From Bifidobacterium breve (GTDB lineage: Bacteria; Actinomycetota; Actinomycetes; Nanopelagicales; Nanopelagicaceae), in NCBI GenBank assembly GCA_945890205.1, contig CAMDCL010000001.1:62001-126000 (forward strand): a DNA stretch of 64,000 nucleotides, in the 5' to 3' direction. How positions within the stretch are numbered: the stretch's first letter is position 1; each line of letters begins with the position of its first letter. The position numbers and the translations under genes were made by a program. A model generated the notes under the pieces. The model saw only the letters and a program-made list of their open reading frames with translations, had not been told where the DNA came from and searched no databases. Below are positions 49,312 to 59,329 of this stretch, one piece after another.

Positions 49312-50332
49312 GTTCAGCCCATTTCACAACTAGCTCGCTCGCTGCTCCACTGTCGATTGCACCCTCGGCCGCCGTGACTGCGGATGCAAATCTCTCATGT
49401 AATGAAGAGTTTAAATCTCCTTCATAGGCGGCTATCGCAGCTGCGGCGTTGAGCACACATGCATCGCGACAGGGGCCTTTCGCACCACTTAATATCTGAC
49501 GGGTAATGCGCGCATTTTCTGCGCCATCCCCACCAGCCAAAGCTGAGGTAGGAGCAGGAGAAACTCCAAACTCTTGTGGATCGATCAACCCACTTGAAAT
49601 CTCATCTGTGCCAATGCTCAAAACCGAGGTGGTTGTAGCAAGTGTTATCTCATCTAAGCCATCATCTCCACGAAATACAAAGCCATCGACCCCACGAGCT
49701 GCCAGCACCTGCGCCATCACTAGATGCATTCGCTCATTGGCAACACCTATTGCGGCAGCCTTTGGCTTAGCCGGATTGGCTAAAGGGCCCAAAATGTTAA
49801 AGACCGTTGGAGTTGCAAGCTCCTTACGAGCACTAGCGGCATACCTCATAGCAGGATGAAAGTTTGGAGCAAAGCAAAACCCAATGCCGAGTGTTGCAAA
49901 ACTCTCTTCAACCGCCGCCCCATCGAGATTGATATTTATTCCTAAATTTTCTAACAGATCTGCAGAACCTGATTTTGAGGATGCGGCGCGATTACCATGT
50001 TTAATTACCTGTGCCCCAGCGGCGGCGGCAATTATCGCCGCCGTTGTTGAGATATTGATGGTGTGTGCGCCATCTCCACCAGTTCCTACCGTGTCGACAG
50101 CGCGCTGTGAAATGGAGATTGGAGCGCAGTGTCGATACATCTGGTCAACAAGTGCGCCAACCTCTTCAGGGCTCTCACCCTTGTTTTTAAGAGCGATGAG
50201 AAAATCCTTGATAACTTCATTAGCGGCTTGGCCTGTAAGAATCTGATTCATGCACCATTGGACCCGATCAACATCTAGATCTAAGCCGGAAGTTATGATC
50301 GCTATGTTTTCATCCCACAGCGATTTGCTCAT
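49289..50332 (-). CDS. trpD: Anthranilate phosphoribosyltransferase
   Basis: Second step of tryptophan synthesis, anthranilate plus PRPP. The 347-residue protein from the ATG at 50332 has the PRPP loop VDTVGTGGDGAHTINIST, KHGNRAASSKSGSADLLENLG and NILGPLANPA. The longer frame up to 50455 reaches into the receiver-like gene and adds only unconserved sequence. No other trp genes are adjacent; the isolated trpD next to the bc complex genes matches mycobacterial and Streptomyces order. Confidence 0.94.
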   Translation of the reverse strand: MSKSLWDENIAIITSGLDLDVDRVQWCMNQILTGQAANEVIKDFLIALKNKGESPEEVGALVDQMYRHCAPISISQRAVDTVGTGGDGAHTINISTTAAIIAAAAGAQVIKHGNRAASSKSGSADLLENLGININLDGAAVEESFATLGIGFCFAPNFHPAMRYAASARKELATPTVFNILGPLANPAKPKAAAIGVANERMHLVMAQVLAARGVDGFVFRGDDGLDEITLATTTSVLSIGTDEISSGLIDPQEFGVSPAPTSALAGGDGAENARITRQILSGAKGPCRDACVLNAAAAIAAYEGDLNSSLHERFASAVTAAEGAIDSGAASELVVKWAELTQRLGV

Positions 50333-50340
50333 GAGAAAAG

Positions 50341-50763
50341 TTAAGCAGAAATAACAGCGGTCCCGCGTAGCAATTGCGCCGCGGTCTTGGCCAGTGTGAA
50401 TGGATCGATGGGATGTACAACTGAAGCCTCTGCAAGAGACCAGGCGGCAAGCCACTTATCCTCTTTGCGGCCGGTGATCACAAGAATTGGAGGACAGTTG
50501 AAAACCTCATCCTTGAGCTGTCGAGCCATACCCAACCCACCCTCTTGCGCCGCTTCTCCATCGAGAATAAAGAGATCGGCTCGAAAACCACCTGCAAGAT
50601 TTTTAGAGTCAATATATGCACGTAGCGCTGGAGCTGTAGCAAATTGATGGATCTCATGCTCTGGCAGATCCTTAGCGGTTCGAACTCCCAGGGCGGAGAT
50701 TATTGAGGCGCGAACTGAAGAGTCATCTGAGTACACAATGATCTGTTTTTTAACCTCGGCCAT
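50341..50763 (-). CDS. Receiver-like protein with incomplete active site
   Basis: A stand-alone 140-residue domain resembling response regulator receivers. The acidic pair is Asp13/Asp14 (YSDDSS), the possible phospho-acceptor Asp68 (LFILDGEA) and Thr97 follows (VITGR). The conserved Lys-Pro after strand 5 reads His117-Pro118, so the usual lysine is missing. There is no output domain and no kinase nearby. It lies 8 bases upstream of trpD and divergent from ctaE. It may be a pseudo-receiver that acts by binding. Confidence 0.65.
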   Translation of the reverse strand: MAEVKKQIIVYSDDSSVRASIISALGVRTAKDLPEHEIHQFATAPALRAYIDSKNLAGGFRADLFILDGEAAQEGGLGMARQLKDEVFNCPPILVITGRKEDKWLAAWSLAEASVVHPIDPFTLAKTAAQLLRGTAVISA

Positions 50764-50910
50764 AGCGCCATTCTAATGAGTAAATCCCTGCGCCATCGCC
50801 CAACCCCTTCTCAGGATTGGCCTATTTTGTAGTGATCCGTTTCACCTCAAGAGAAGCAAAAACAGGGGGCTGGGACACTCCCCCAGGCAGACGGCAAGGC
50901 TGTTTTCGGG

Positions 50911-50916
50911 AATAAT
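50911..50916 (+). promoter_or_regulatory. Candidate -10 box of ctaE-qcrCAB, leaderless
   Basis: AATAAT ends 7 bases before the ctaE ATG, and there is no Shine-Dalgarno between. That spacing puts the transcription start at or next to the A of the ATG, as in leaderless actinobacterial genes. No clear -35 box. Confidence 0.45.
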
Positions 50917-50923
50917 CGTCCTC

Positions 50924-51547
50924 ATGTCAAGCGCCGTTGCACATCACAAGATCACTCGTCCCAACGCAGTAGCTGTTGGCACCATCGTCTGGCTTGCTAG
51001 CGAGTTAATGTTTTTCGCTGCGCTCTTTGCAATGTACTTTACGATCCGCGCTGTCCAGGGTCCAACTATCTGGGCTGAGTCAACACAATTACTGAGCCTT
51101 CCATTTGCAGCGGTGAACACAACGATCTTGGTTCTCTCCTCCGTTACCTGTCAATTTGGAGTATTTGCCGCAGAACGTTTTCAAAATTTTAGAACGGGAA
51201 AGTTGTACCAAGTAAATAAGTGGGGAATGCGGGAATGGTTTGCGACCACATTCTTGATGGGCTCATTTTTTATCGCAGGACAGGTTTATGAGTACGCGCT
51301 CTTGGTCTCTGAAGGTCTAGCACTTTCCACAAATGCATACAGCTCGGTTTTCTACATCACCACGGGTTTCCACGGCTTGCACGTAACAGGAGGTCTCATC
51401 GCCTTCTTGATTGTGATGATCCGTGTTTCTAAGGCTCGCAGATTTACACATCAGCAAGCAACAACTGCAATTGTAGTTTCGTATTACTGGCACTTCGTCG
51501 ATGTTGTCTGGATCGCACTTTTTGCTGCGATTTACCTGATTAAGTAG
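50924..51547 (+). CDS. ctaE: Cytochrome c oxidase subunit III
   Basis: Membrane subunit of the aa3 oxidase, 207 residues and about five helices (a short subunit III as in actinobacteria). Landmarks are [31 protein letters not shown] and [18 protein letters not shown] near the end. It is first in the ctaE-qcrC-qcrA-qcrB operon, so an oxidase subunit is made together with the bc complex. Confidence 0.94.
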   Translation: MSSAVAHHKITRPNAVAVGTIVWLASELMFFAALFAMYFTIRAVQGPTIWAESTQLLSLPFAAVNTTILVLSSVTCQFGVFAAERFQNFRTGKLYQVNKWGMREWFATTFLMGSFFIAGQVYEYALLVSEGLALSTNAYSSVFYITTGFHGLHVTGGLIAFLIVMIRVSKARRFTHQQATTAIVVSYYWHFVDVVWIALFAAIYLIK

Positions 51548-51559
51548 TAAGGAATATAA

Positions 51560-52351
51560 GTGAAGCGTCTATCCCGCTACCGTCGCCACAAGGCGGTTGG
51601 TCCTGCGTTGTTAATCTTTGCACTGCTTGGAATCGGCACAACATTTAGCGTGGCAAGTGCAACCACCGCTTCGCAGACAACCACAGCTGATCGATCTGCA
51701 CTCATCGAAGAAGGACGACAGATCTTTTTAAAGGGTTGCTCCTCATGTCACGGCATCAACTCTGAAGGTGGCGCAATCGCTCCTTCACTTGTTGGTGTCG
51801 GAGCTGCATCGGTAGATTTCCAGGTTGGTACAGGCCGTATGCCGATGGCCGATATGAGCACACAAGCGATGCGTAAAGCCCCTCTGTATACCCCAGAAGA
51901 GACAGCGGCACTAGCTGCATATGTTGCATCCCTTGCTCCGGGACCAGAAATTCCAACGGAGGCACAGTTAAATTATGAGCGAGATGGAAGCCTTGCAGAG
52001 GGCGGTGAGCTGTTTCGAACCAACTGCGCCATGTGTCACAACTTTGCAGGTCAAGGTGGAGCGCTAACCCAAGGTAAGTACGCACCTACCTTGATGGGCG
52101 TTGAACCAAAACACATTTATGAATCTATGGTGACCGGCCCACAATCTATGCCGGTCTTTAGTGACAAGACAATTACTCCAAAGGAAAAGTTGTCAATCAT
52201 TAAATGGATTAAAGCGGCAGAAAAAGAACCCAATCTTGGCGGTGCATCACTTGGACGCGTAGGTCCCGTAACTGAAGGGTTGCTTGCATGGACCCTTGGC
52301 TTGGGTGTACTCATTGGTGTAGCTGTGTGGCTAGCGATGAAGGCGAGATAG
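51560..52351 (+). CDS. qcrC: Di-haem cytochrome c subunit of the bcc complex
   Basis: Cytochrome c1 equivalent with two haem c sites: CSSCH at 60-64 and CAMCH at 156-160. It has an N-terminal signal anchor (about 13-33) and a C-terminal membrane helix (about 240-260). The two-haem form is specific to actinobacteria and replaces the soluble cytochrome c, passing electrons directly to the aa3 oxidase. The GTG start at 51560 has AAGGA about 8 bases upstream; 263 residues. Confidence 0.95.
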   Translation: MKRLSRYRRHKAVGPALLIFALLGIGTTFSVASATTASQTTTADRSALIEEGRQIFLKGCSSCHGINSEGGAIAPSLVGVGAASVDFQVGTGRMPMADMSTQAMRKAPLYTPEETAALAAYVASLAPGPEIPTEAQLNYERDGSLAEGGELFRTNCAMCHNFAGQGGALTQGKYAPTLMGVEPKHIYESMVTGPQSMPVFSDKTITPKEKLSIIKWIKAAEKEPNLGGASLGRVGPVTEGLLAWTLGLGVLIGVAVWLAMKAR

Positions 52352-52355
52352 ATCT

Positions 52356-53348
52356 ATGTCAAATGAGATTGAAGCGATAAAGGATCCAGGACTTCCTGCG
52401 CACGTTCATCGCAAAGCAGATCATGATCCTGTTGCGGCAAAGCGTGCAGAACGTCAGGTAGCAATCCTCTTTGGAATCTCATCTGTAGGAACAGTTCTAC
52501 TAATCGCATCTTTTTTTATTCCCGAAGATATCTTTATCTTTGTTCCTGTCATGGGAAGTCAAAACGCCCATCAACTAGGTCTAGGCCTTGGAATGGCGAT
52601 CTCTTTGTTCTTCATTGGCATGGGAGCGATCCATTGGGCCAAAACATTAATGCCCGACCAAGAGGTAATCGCTTACCGTCATGAACTTCGGTCTGAGGAT
52701 GTAGATCGTAAAGAGTTTGTAGTAGCTGTTAAGGATGGCGTTGAGGCTTCAGGAATAGGTCGACGCTCTTTAATCAAAAGATCGCTAGGTGCCGCTCTCG
52801 GATTATCTGCTCTCTCCCCGATCCTTTTGCTACGAGATTTAGGTCCACTTCCTGGAAATGATTTGAAGGAGACCTCGTGGAAAGCGGGTACATACCTGGT
52901 AACAGATCCGGGTGATCGCCGAATCCGCGCCTCTGATCTTGAGGTTGGCTCAGTTGCACAGGTACTTCCTGAAAGTGATGATCCAGAGCATAGAAAGCTC
53001 AATGACATCGCCAAGGATGCGGTGCTCTTGATTCGTTTGCGTCCAGAAGAGTTCAATCTCGATGCAGAGCGCCTGAGCTGGACACATGAAGGAATCATCG
53101 CCTTCTCAAAGATCTGTTCACACATGGGATGTGCTGTGGCCTTGTATGAACAGCAGACCAAGCACCTGCTGTGCCCTTGCCACCAATCAACCTTTGATGT
53201 CACAAGAGCTGCAAAGGTGATTTTTGGACCTGCGGCCAGACCACTTCCGCAGTTAAATATCTCAGTGGATGGCGAGGGTTTCCTCGTTGCCCGCACTCCT
53301 TTCTCTGAACCGGTTGGACCAAGCTTTTGGGGGCGTATCTCATCATGA
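52356..53348 (+). CDS. qcrA: Rieske iron-sulfur subunit of the bcc complex
   Basis: A 330-residue protein with the actinobacterial three-helix N-terminal membrane part (ILFGISSVGTVLLIASFFI, LGLGMAISLFFIGMGAIHW and a third near residue 150). The C-terminal Rieske domain has the cluster motifs CSHMGC and CPCHQS, with Cys and His as [2Fe-2S] ligands. It overlaps qcrB by 4 bases and follows qcrC after 4. Confidence 0.95.
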   Translation: MSNEIEAIKDPGLPAHVHRKADHDPVAAKRAERQVAILFGISSVGTVLLIASFFIPEDIFIFVPVMGSQNAHQLGLGLGMAISLFFIGMGAIHWAKTLMPDQEVIAYRHELRSEDVDRKEFVVAVKDGVEASGIGRRSLIKRSLGAALGLSALSPILLLRDLGPLPGNDLKETSWKAGTYLVTDPGDRRIRASDLEVGSVAQVLPESDDPEHRKLNDIAKDAVLLIRLRPEEFNLDAERLSWTHEGIIAFSKICSHMGCAVALYEQQTKHLLCPCHQSTFDVTRAAKVIFGPAARPLPQLNISVDGEGFLVARTPFSEPVGPSFWGRISS

Positions 53349-54928
53349 CAACTGAACAACGAATTGGGCAGGTCGCTAACTACGTTGATGAGCGAACTGG
53401 CGCTGCTGCATGGATGAAGAAAAATCTGCAAAAGGTCTTCCCTGATCACTGGTCATTTCTTCTTGGTGAAGTTGCGCTCTACTCATTTGTTATTTTGCTT
53501 CTTTCAGGTACATATCTGACATTTTGGTTTGATCCATCTGCACGAGAAGTTATTTATGAAGGAAGTTACGCACCCCTTGAAGGTGTACAAATGTCTGCAG
53601 CGTACGCATCCACATTGCACATCTCCTTTGAGGTTCGTGGCGGATTGCTCATGCGACAGATTCACCACTGGGCCGCCTTAATCTTCATGGCAGCGATCGT
53701 CGCCCACCTGATGCGCGTCTTCTTTACCGGTGCCTTCCGCAAACCTCGCGAGGGTAACTGGATCATTGGAATTGGTTTGTTAACTCTAGGAATCGTTGAA
53801 GGCTTCCTCGGATACTCGTTGCCAGATGATCTGCTTTCAGGCACAGGTATTCGTATCGCAGAAGCGATTATTCAAGCCATACCTGTTGTTGGTTCATACC
53901 TTTCCTACTTTGCCTTTGGCGGAGCTTTCCCAGGAGAGGCGTTTATCCCCCGTATTTATATTGTGCATGTGCTGCTACTTCCTGGAGCCTTTCTGGCGCT
54001 CATCACCGCTCACTTAATGATGGTCTGGTACCAGAAGCACACACAATTTCCTGGCCCAGGTCGCACAGAAAAGAATGTAGTTGGATACCCATTGATGCCT
54101 GTTTACATGGCAAAGGCTGGCGGCTTTTTCTTCATCGTCTTTGGAGTAACCGCATTTATCTCAGCGGTGGCATCCATCAACCCGATCTGGCTCTACGGAC
54201 CATATACACCCGGTCAGATCACCGCAGGTTCCCAACCAGATTGGTACATGGGTTGGCTCGATGGTTTAGTACGTATGGCACCACCGTTAGAGACATACTT
54301 TTTCGGGTACACCATCTCATGGAATATTTTGATACCAGGTCTGATCGTTCCGGGCATCCTGTTTACAGGAATGGCGCTCTATCCATTTATTGAGAGCTGG
54401 ATAACTGGCGATAAGCGCGAACATCACTTACTGGATCGTCCACGTAATGCACCAAACCGCACAGCGCTAGGTGCCATGTCAATCACCTTTATGTTGGTTG
54501 CATTAATTAATGGTGGAAATGATCTAATAGCAACCCACTTTGATTTATCAATTAATCAAATTATGTGGGCCACGCGAATTGGAATAATCGTCCTTCCTCC
54601 TCTTGCCTTTGTTATTACAAAACGTTTGTGTCTATCTCTGCAGAGAGCAGATCGCGAGCTAGTTCTACATGGCCGCGAAACAGGTCGCCTACTTCGTTTA
54701 CCTCATGGTGAGTTTGTTGAAGTTCATGAGCCAATCTCTCCTGAAAAGGCTTATTTACTCACCTCACATGAGCAGGCACCACCGTTGGCCCTTCCTGAGG
54801 TTGATGGTCGCGGTGTGAAGCGTGCAGGTGCACTCCGTAACAAGCTTCGTTCACGTATGAGCGTTGCACACTCTGAAGCAGTTCCTAAGGTATCTACAGA
54901 TGATCTCAAGGAGATTGAGCACCACTAA
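53345..54928 (+). CDS. qcrB: Cytochrome b subunit of the bcc complex
   Basis: Quinol-oxidising haem b protein of 527 residues, starting at the ATG that overlaps the qcrA TGA. Haem-ligand histidines lie in RQIHHWAAL (107/108) and AHLMRVF (121), and in later helices (YIVHVLLLPG, LITAHLMM). The quinol-site PDWY appears as SQPDWYMGW. It has a long hydrophilic C-terminal extension, as in mycobacterial QcrB. It converges on the SRPBCC gene 36 bases away. Confidence 0.95.
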   Translation: MTTEQRIGQVANYVDERTGAAAWMKKNLQKVFPDHWSFLLGEVALYSFVILLLSGTYLTFWFDPSAREVIYEGSYAPLEGVQMSAAYASTLHISFEVRGGLLMRQIHHWAALIFMAAIVAHLMRVFFTGAFRKPREGNWIIGIGLLTLGIVEGFLGYSLPDDLLSGTGIRIAEAIIQAIPVVGSYLSYFAFGGAFPGEAFIPRIYIVHVLLLPGAFLALITAHLMMVWYQKHTQFPGPGRTEKNVVGYPLMPVYMAKAGGFFFIVFGVTAFISAVASINPIWLYGPYTPGQITAGSQPDWYMGWLDGLVRMAPPLETYFFGYTISWNILIPGLIVPGILFTGMALYPFIESWITGDKREHHLLDRPRNAPNRTALGAMSITFMLVALINGGNDLIATHFDLSINQIMWATRIGIIVLPPLAFVITKRLCLSLQRADRELVLHGRETGRLLRLPHGEFVEVHEPISPEKAYLLTSHEQAPPLALPEVDGRGVKRAGALRNKLRSRMSVAHSEAVPKVSTDDLKEIEHH

Positions 54929-54964
54929 CCCCGGGTATCGATCTCCCTTGCCCCCTAACCAGCC

Positions 54965-55438
54965 CTACCCTTCGGCGATTGACTTTAATGCCACTAAGGA
55001 TTTGGCCATCCACTTTGGATTATGCGCCATCGCTCCAGTCCGCTTCAACCACCAGCTCGCAAAGGCTGGGATATTGCTTGCATCAAATGATTCAGTGACA
55101 ACTGTTGAAGTCGGAGTAATGGCATTTAGTTCGTAGCTCCATCTCCACTTCATGAGATGACACCAGGTAATCTCTTTATCCTCTTCAAAGGCGATGACTG
55201 TATTTTTGATTCTGTAAGGAAGTTTGATCTTCATCGACATTCCAAATTGAGCTCCGAGAAAGAGTCGATCAGGCCCCGAAAGAGAGCCTCGAACCGTTCC
55301 AGAGCCATCAAATCTTTTGTGGTCGGCAGGGCTTGCTAATAGATCAAAGATTGTGTGGGATGGTGCATTAATAGTGATTCGAGCAGCAGCGGTAAGTGGA
55401 GAGTCAACCGGAAGAATCTCAGCTCGAATATCGCTCAT
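54965..55438 (-). CDS. SRPBCC/polyketide cyclase-like protein at the end of the oxidase operon
   Basis: A soluble 157-residue protein with the START/SRPBCC pattern: ARITINAPSHTIFDLLASPADHKRFDGSG, then repeated beta strands (GAQFGMSMKIKLPYRIKNTVIAFEEDKEITWCH) and a C-terminal helix. The fold binds hydrophobic ligands; the ligand is unknown. Its ATG overlaps the ctaF stop by one base (TAATG), so it is translated with ctaC-ctaD-ctaF. A role in lipid, haem or quinone handling for the oxidase would be speculation. Confidence 0.75.
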   Translation of the reverse strand: MSDIRAEILPVDSPLTAAARITINAPSHTIFDLLASPADHKRFDGSGTVRGSLSGPDRLFLGAQFGMSMKIKLPYRIKNTVIAFEEDKEITWCHLMKWRWSYELNAITPTSTVVTESFDASNIPAFASWWLKRTGAMAHNPKWMAKSLVALKSIAEG

Positions 55439-55842
55439 TAGTGAGCAGAAGCAATCTCAGGCTTCTCATACTCTGTAACCATTCCAATAATGGAGATGAC
55501 AAGTGCGCCTAAGCCGATTAATGAAAGCCACCAACCGATAATCAAACCAAGAGCAAAGGCGCATGCGCTCAGCGCTACTGGTAATGGCCACCATGAGTGC
55601 GGGCTGTAAAAACCAAGTTCTCCCGCACCATCTGAAATCTGCGCGGTTAAATTATCCTCTGGAAGGGTTACACCGATTCGCTTCTGGGTAAACCAAACAT
55701 AAAAGCCAATCATTCCCGCCAAACCTGCAGATAGAAGCATTCCAGCGATGCCTACCTCTTCGCCACCAATCTGCCAGTAGATCACAGTCATGATTACATA
55801 GAAGACACTGAGTCCTCCAAATAATTTCCAGGATGCTTTCAT
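55438..55842 (-). CDS. ctaF: Actinobacterial cytochrome c oxidase subunit IV
   Basis: A 134-residue membrane protein with four predicted helices (SVFYVIMTVIYW, GIAGMLLSAGLAGMIGFYVWF, and two near 88-125) and the conserved soluble segment GELGFYSPHSWWPLP. It is a subunit of the actinobacterial aa3 oxidase and found only there. It lies 3 bases after ctaD. Confidence 0.92.
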   Translation of the reverse strand: MKASWKLFGGLSVFYVIMTVIYWQIGGEEVGIAGMLLSAGLAGMIGFYVWFTQKRIGVTLPEDNLTAQISDGAGELGFYSPHSWWPLPVALSACAFALGLIIGWWLSLIGLGALVISIIGMVTEYEKPEIASAH

Positions 55843-55845
55843 GGT

Positions 55846-57501
55846 TTAACTGTGCCCTTCAGTCTTTACATGTGGGTGGTGAAGATCAAAGGCGGGACGC
55901 TCTGAAGAGATGCGTGGCATTGAAAGGAAGTTATGGCGTGGAGGTGGACATGATGTGGCCCATTCCAGTGAAGCTCCGTAACCCCAAGGATCATCAACGC
56001 CAACCATTGGTGCCTTACGAGTGATCCAGATGTTGATTGCAAAAGGAATCATGGAAAGGGCTAAGAGGAATGAACCAACCGTTGAAACCGTATTCATAAA
56101 GGTGAATCCATCAGTTGGTAGGAAATCTGCATAGCGACGAGGGAAGCCCTTAATACCCAACCAGTGCTGAATCAAAAATGTTAGGTGGAAGCCAAAGAAA
56201 AGGGTCCAGAAGTGAATCTTTCCAAGGGTCTCATTGAGCATCTTTCCGGTGAACTTAGGCCACCAGAAGTAAAAGCCTGCAAACATAGCAAATACCACTG
56301 TTCCAAATAGAACGTAGTGGAAGTGCGCCACCACAAAGTAACTTGCAGAGACTGCAAAATCTAATGGCGGCGAGGCCAAGATAATTCCAGTGATTCCACC
56401 AAATAGGAATGTCACTAAAAAGCCCATAACCCACAACATAGGTGTTTCAAAGGTCACGTGACCACGCCACATTGTTCCGATCCAGTTGAAGAACTTCACG
56501 CCAGTTGGAACTCCGATAAGAAATGTCATAAAGGAGAAGAAAGGCAATAGCACTTGACCACTTGCAAACATGTGGTGAGCCCATACAGAAACTGAGAGAG
56601 CTGAGATCGCAATAGTTGCGGCAATCAGACCAAGGTAACCAAAGATTGGCTTACGGCTAAAGACGGGCAAGATCTCAGTTGCGATTCCAAAGAAGGGTAG
56701 CGCCAAGATGTAAACCTCAGGGTGTCCGAAAAACCAGAACAAGTGTTGGAACAACATAACTCCACCATTTGCGGGATCAAAAAGATGCGTTCCATAGAGG
56801 CGGTCCGACTCTAATCCAAGCAGCGCCGCAGCTAAAGGAGGAAATGCCAGCAGAACGAGGATAGCGGTCAGCAAAACATTCCAGGTAAAGATCGACATAC
56901 GAAACATCGTCATTCCAGGTGCACGCATTGTAAAGATGGTTGTAATGAAGTTAACACCACCGAGAATTGTTCCAACACCACTAATAGCTAAGCCAACTAG
57001 CCAAAGATCTGAACCGATACCCGGTGAGTACTGTGCATTTGATAATGGAGCGTAGACAGTCCAACCAAATGAAGCGGCACCACCTGGTGATAAAAAACCA
57101 CCAAATGCCATCAATGAACCAAATAGATACAACCAGTAGGACAACATATTCAGACGTGGGAAGGCCACATCCGCTGCTCCGATTTGCAAAGGCATAATCA
57201 CATTGGCAAACCCAACAAACAGTGGGGTTGCAAACATGAGCAACATAATTGTTCCGTGCATGGTGAAGATCTGGTTGTACTGCTCATTACTCAAGAACTG
57301 CATTCCTGGGCGAGCTAACTCTGCACGCAGGGCAAGGGCCAGGACTCCACCAATGAGGAACCAAACAAAAGAGGTGATCAGGTACAAGTAACCGATGGTC
57401 TTATGATCGGTTGAGGTGATCCACTTTACAAAGGATTTTCCCTTAGGAGTTGGCGAAGGACCACCTGCAGTAATCGTCGGCCTTTCTGCATATGTTGTCA
57501 T
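55846..57501 (-). CDS. ctaD: Cytochrome c oxidase subunit I
   Basis: Catalytic subunit with haem a, haem a3 and CuB, 551 residues and twelve helices. Landmarks are the haem a His region [12 protein letters not shown], the CuB His and cross-linked Tyr in [25 protein letters not shown], and [15 protein letters not shown] with the a3/a haem ligands. It overlaps ctaC by 4 bases. The C-terminal tail ends in a His-rich stretch ([14 protein letters not shown]). Confidence 0.96.
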   Translation of the reverse strand: MTTYAERPTITAGGPSPTPKGKSFVKWITSTDHKTIGYLYLITSFVWFLIGGVLALALRAELARPGMQFLSNEQYNQIFTMHGTIMLLMFATPLFVGFANVIMPLQIGAADVAFPRLNMLSYWLYLFGSLMAFGGFLSPGGAASFGWTVYAPLSNAQYSPGIGSDLWLVGLAISGVGTILGGVNFITTIFTMRAPGMTMFRMSIFTWNVLLTAILVLLAFPPLAAALLGLESDRLYGTHLFDPANGGVMLFQHLFWFFGHPEVYILALPFFGIATEILPVFSRKPIFGYLGLIAATIAISALSVSVWAHHMFASGQVLLPFFSFMTFLIGVPTGVKFFNWIGTMWRGHVTFETPMLWVMGFLVTFLFGGITGIILASPPLDFAVSASYFVVAHFHYVLFGTVVFAMFAGFYFWWPKFTGKMLNETLGKIHFWTLFFGFHLTFLIQHWLGIKGFPRRYADFLPTDGFTFMNTVSTVGSFLLALSMIPFAINIWITRKAPMVGVDDPWGYGASLEWATSCPPPRHNFLSMPRISSERPAFDLHHPHVKTEGHS

Positions 57502-58250
57502 GCTTGCCCTCCCTTAAGAGTTTCCAGATAAGCATCGAATTCTGCTGGAGTTACAACCTTTACTTTAAATAACATCTGAGTGTGATTTCGTCCACATAAA
57601 ATGTTGCAACGACCCGGGAACTCACCCAACTTATTGGCGGTAAATTCCAGTTGGTTTGTTAATCCAGGAAGATTTTGCATCTGGATCATGAAGGCTGGAA
57701 TCCAAAAACCATGCACAACATCATTGGCTGTAAGGGTGTATCGGACACGCTCCCCCAGTGGCACCACCAAAGTTGGGGTTTGCTCTGGAGTTCCGGTTAC
57801 TACCGCGTTGGGACCAGCTTCCGGATAACCAAACTGCCAAGACCATTGAAATCCTTCGACGGTAATCTCATGTGCGTAGGTAGTAGTTTTTTCAGTAATA
57901 ATCGTTTGCTTTTGTGCGGTGTAGTAGAAGAGAACGGCAACGATGATGAATGGAATGACGGTGTAAGCAACTTCAACTGGAACGTTGTACTGAGTCTGCT
58001 TAGGAAATGATGGATCATCCTTTTTGCCACGGTGAAAAACTGCCGGCCATAAAATTAAAATTAATGTAATGACACCAACAACTCCACCAGCAATCCAAGC
58101 CCCCTGCCATAGTGACAAGGATTGGTCATTCACACTTGTAACACCCTCTTCAAAGCCCAGACCTGATACTTGGGAGCAACCGGTAAGAAGAGCTAGCGGT
58201 GCTATAAAAAGGAGCGGCTTGAGTCTGCTCACAAAGGTGCGTCGGGACAT
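57498..58250 (-). CDS. ctaC: Cytochrome c oxidase subunit II lipoprotein
   Basis: CuA-bearing subunit that takes electrons from QcrC. The 250-residue protein has a lipoprotein signal with lipobox LLTGC (Cys25), two membrane helices (about 50-70 and 92-112), and the CuA ligands: the His in VVHGFWIP and the motif [12 protein letters not shown] with two Cys, His and Met. Aromatic electron-entry residues are in [11 protein letters not shown]. It is first in the ctaC-ctaD-ctaF-SRPBCC operon. Confidence 0.95.
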   Translation of the reverse strand: MSRRTFVSRLKPLLFIAPLALLTGCSQVSGLGFEEGVTSVNDQSLSLWQGAWIAGGVVGVITLILILWPAVFHRGKKDDPSFPKQTQYNVPVEVAYTVIPFIIVAVLFYYTAQKQTIITEKTTTYAHEITVEGFQWSWQFGYPEAGPNAVVTGTPEQTPTLVVPLGERVRYTLTANDVVHGFWIPAFMIQMQNLPGLTNQLEFTANKLGEFPGRCNILCGRNHTQMLFKVKVVTPAEFDAYLETLKGGQA

Positions 58251-58326
58251 GGGGTAAGGATAGTTTGAAATTCACGTGAGCGTGGCATGAGCCCAATCTT
58301 GGCGAGGGGTGGCACTGCTCACATTA

Positions 58327-59298
58327 CTAAAGGTGGAGTGAAACCTCTTGGGCAGCGCTTTCTCCATACGCCTCTTGGAATCGGGCGATGAACTCATCTC
58401 GAGTAAAGCGATACTCCTGAGTGCCCAGCGTTTCAATCACATAGGTTGCAATGAGCGCTCCTAATTGAGCACATCGCTCATGTGAAACACCCCAGGCAAG
58501 TCCTGCGATAAATCCAGAACGGAATGAGTCGCCAACTCCAGTGGGATCGGTCTTTGACTTTTCCTGAGGACAGCTAACTTGAACAAACTCCCCCGCAGCG
58601 CTCTCCACCTTGGCTCCCTGAGAGCCAAGTGTGACAACGCGATACTTCACCCGCTCCAAAATCTCGCGATCACTCCAACCCGTTTTTTGCATTGCAAGTG
58701 CCAGCTCATACTCATTGAGAAATAGGTATGCAGCCCCATCAATGAGTAGCTTGATCTCATCGCCAGACATACGCGCCATCTGTTGAGATGGGTCGGCGGC
58801 AAATGCGATTCCTAGTTGACGGCAGACCTCTGAGTGGCGAAGCATCGCTTCTGGATCATCGGGTGAGATCACCATCATGTCCAGACGTCCGGTTTTTTCC
58901 ATAATGGGGCTGAGTTCAATATTTCGAGCCTCTGACATTGCACCTGGAAAAAATGATGCGATCTGATTGAGATCTTGATCGGTAGTGACAACAAAGTGGG
59001 CGGTATGCAAGGTTGTCGAAACTAAGGTGTGGGATGTATCCACACCATGTCGAGTTAACCAGGCTTCGTAATCAGCCCAATCCTTTCCAACCGCTGCTAT
59101 CAAAATTGGATTGAGTCCCAAGACGCCCATTCCATAAGCGATATTGGCGGCGCACCCACCACGACGAACATCGAGGCTATCGACTAAAAAACTCAAGGAG
59201 ACCTTTTCAAGTGATCCAGCTACTAGGGAGTCGGTGAACCTTCCAGGGAAGGTCATCAAATGGTCAAGACCTACCGAACCCGCTACACCGATCTTCAT
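58327..59298 (-). CDS. adoK: PfkB-family kinase, probably adenosine kinase
   Basis: Ribokinase-fold sugar/nucleoside kinase of 323 residues. Visible are the N-terminal GSVGLDHLMTFPGR, RRGGCAANIAYGMGVLG for substrate binding, VVTLGSQGA, and the C-terminal catalytic DPTGVGDSFRSGFIAGLAWG with Asp in the GxGD anion hole. In M. tuberculosis the gene near ctaC (Rv2202c, from memory) is adenosine kinase; the order here supports that, but other PfkB substrates cannot be excluded. Confidence 0.8.
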   Translation of the reverse strand: MKIGVAGSVGLDHLMTFPGRFTDSLVAGSLEKVSLSFLVDSLDVRRGGCAANIAYGMGVLGLNPILIAAVGKDWADYEAWLTRHGVDTSHTLVSTTLHTAHFVVTTDQDLNQIASFFPGAMSEARNIELSPIMEKTGRLDMMVISPDDPEAMLRHSEVCRQLGIAFAADPSQQMARMSGDEIKLLIDGAAYLFLNEYELALAMQKTGWSDREILERVKYRVVTLGSQGAKVESAAGEFVQVSCPQEKSKTDPTGVGDSFRSGFIAGLAWGVSHERCAQLGALIATYVIETLGTQEYRFTRDEFIARFQEAYGESAAQEVSLHL

Positions 59299-59329
59299 GT
59301 AGGGATACTAATGTCTTGGCGCAGGAAAG

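Noticed and set aside
50865-50884. GGGGG/CCCCC hairpin upstream of ctaE as a terminator
   Set aside because: No T run follows, and it lies in a divergent promoter region where no transcript needs to end.
52679-53449. 256-codon minus-strand open frame across qcrA and qcrB
   Set aside because: Antisense to the intact Rieske and cytochrome b genes, with no recognisable domain.
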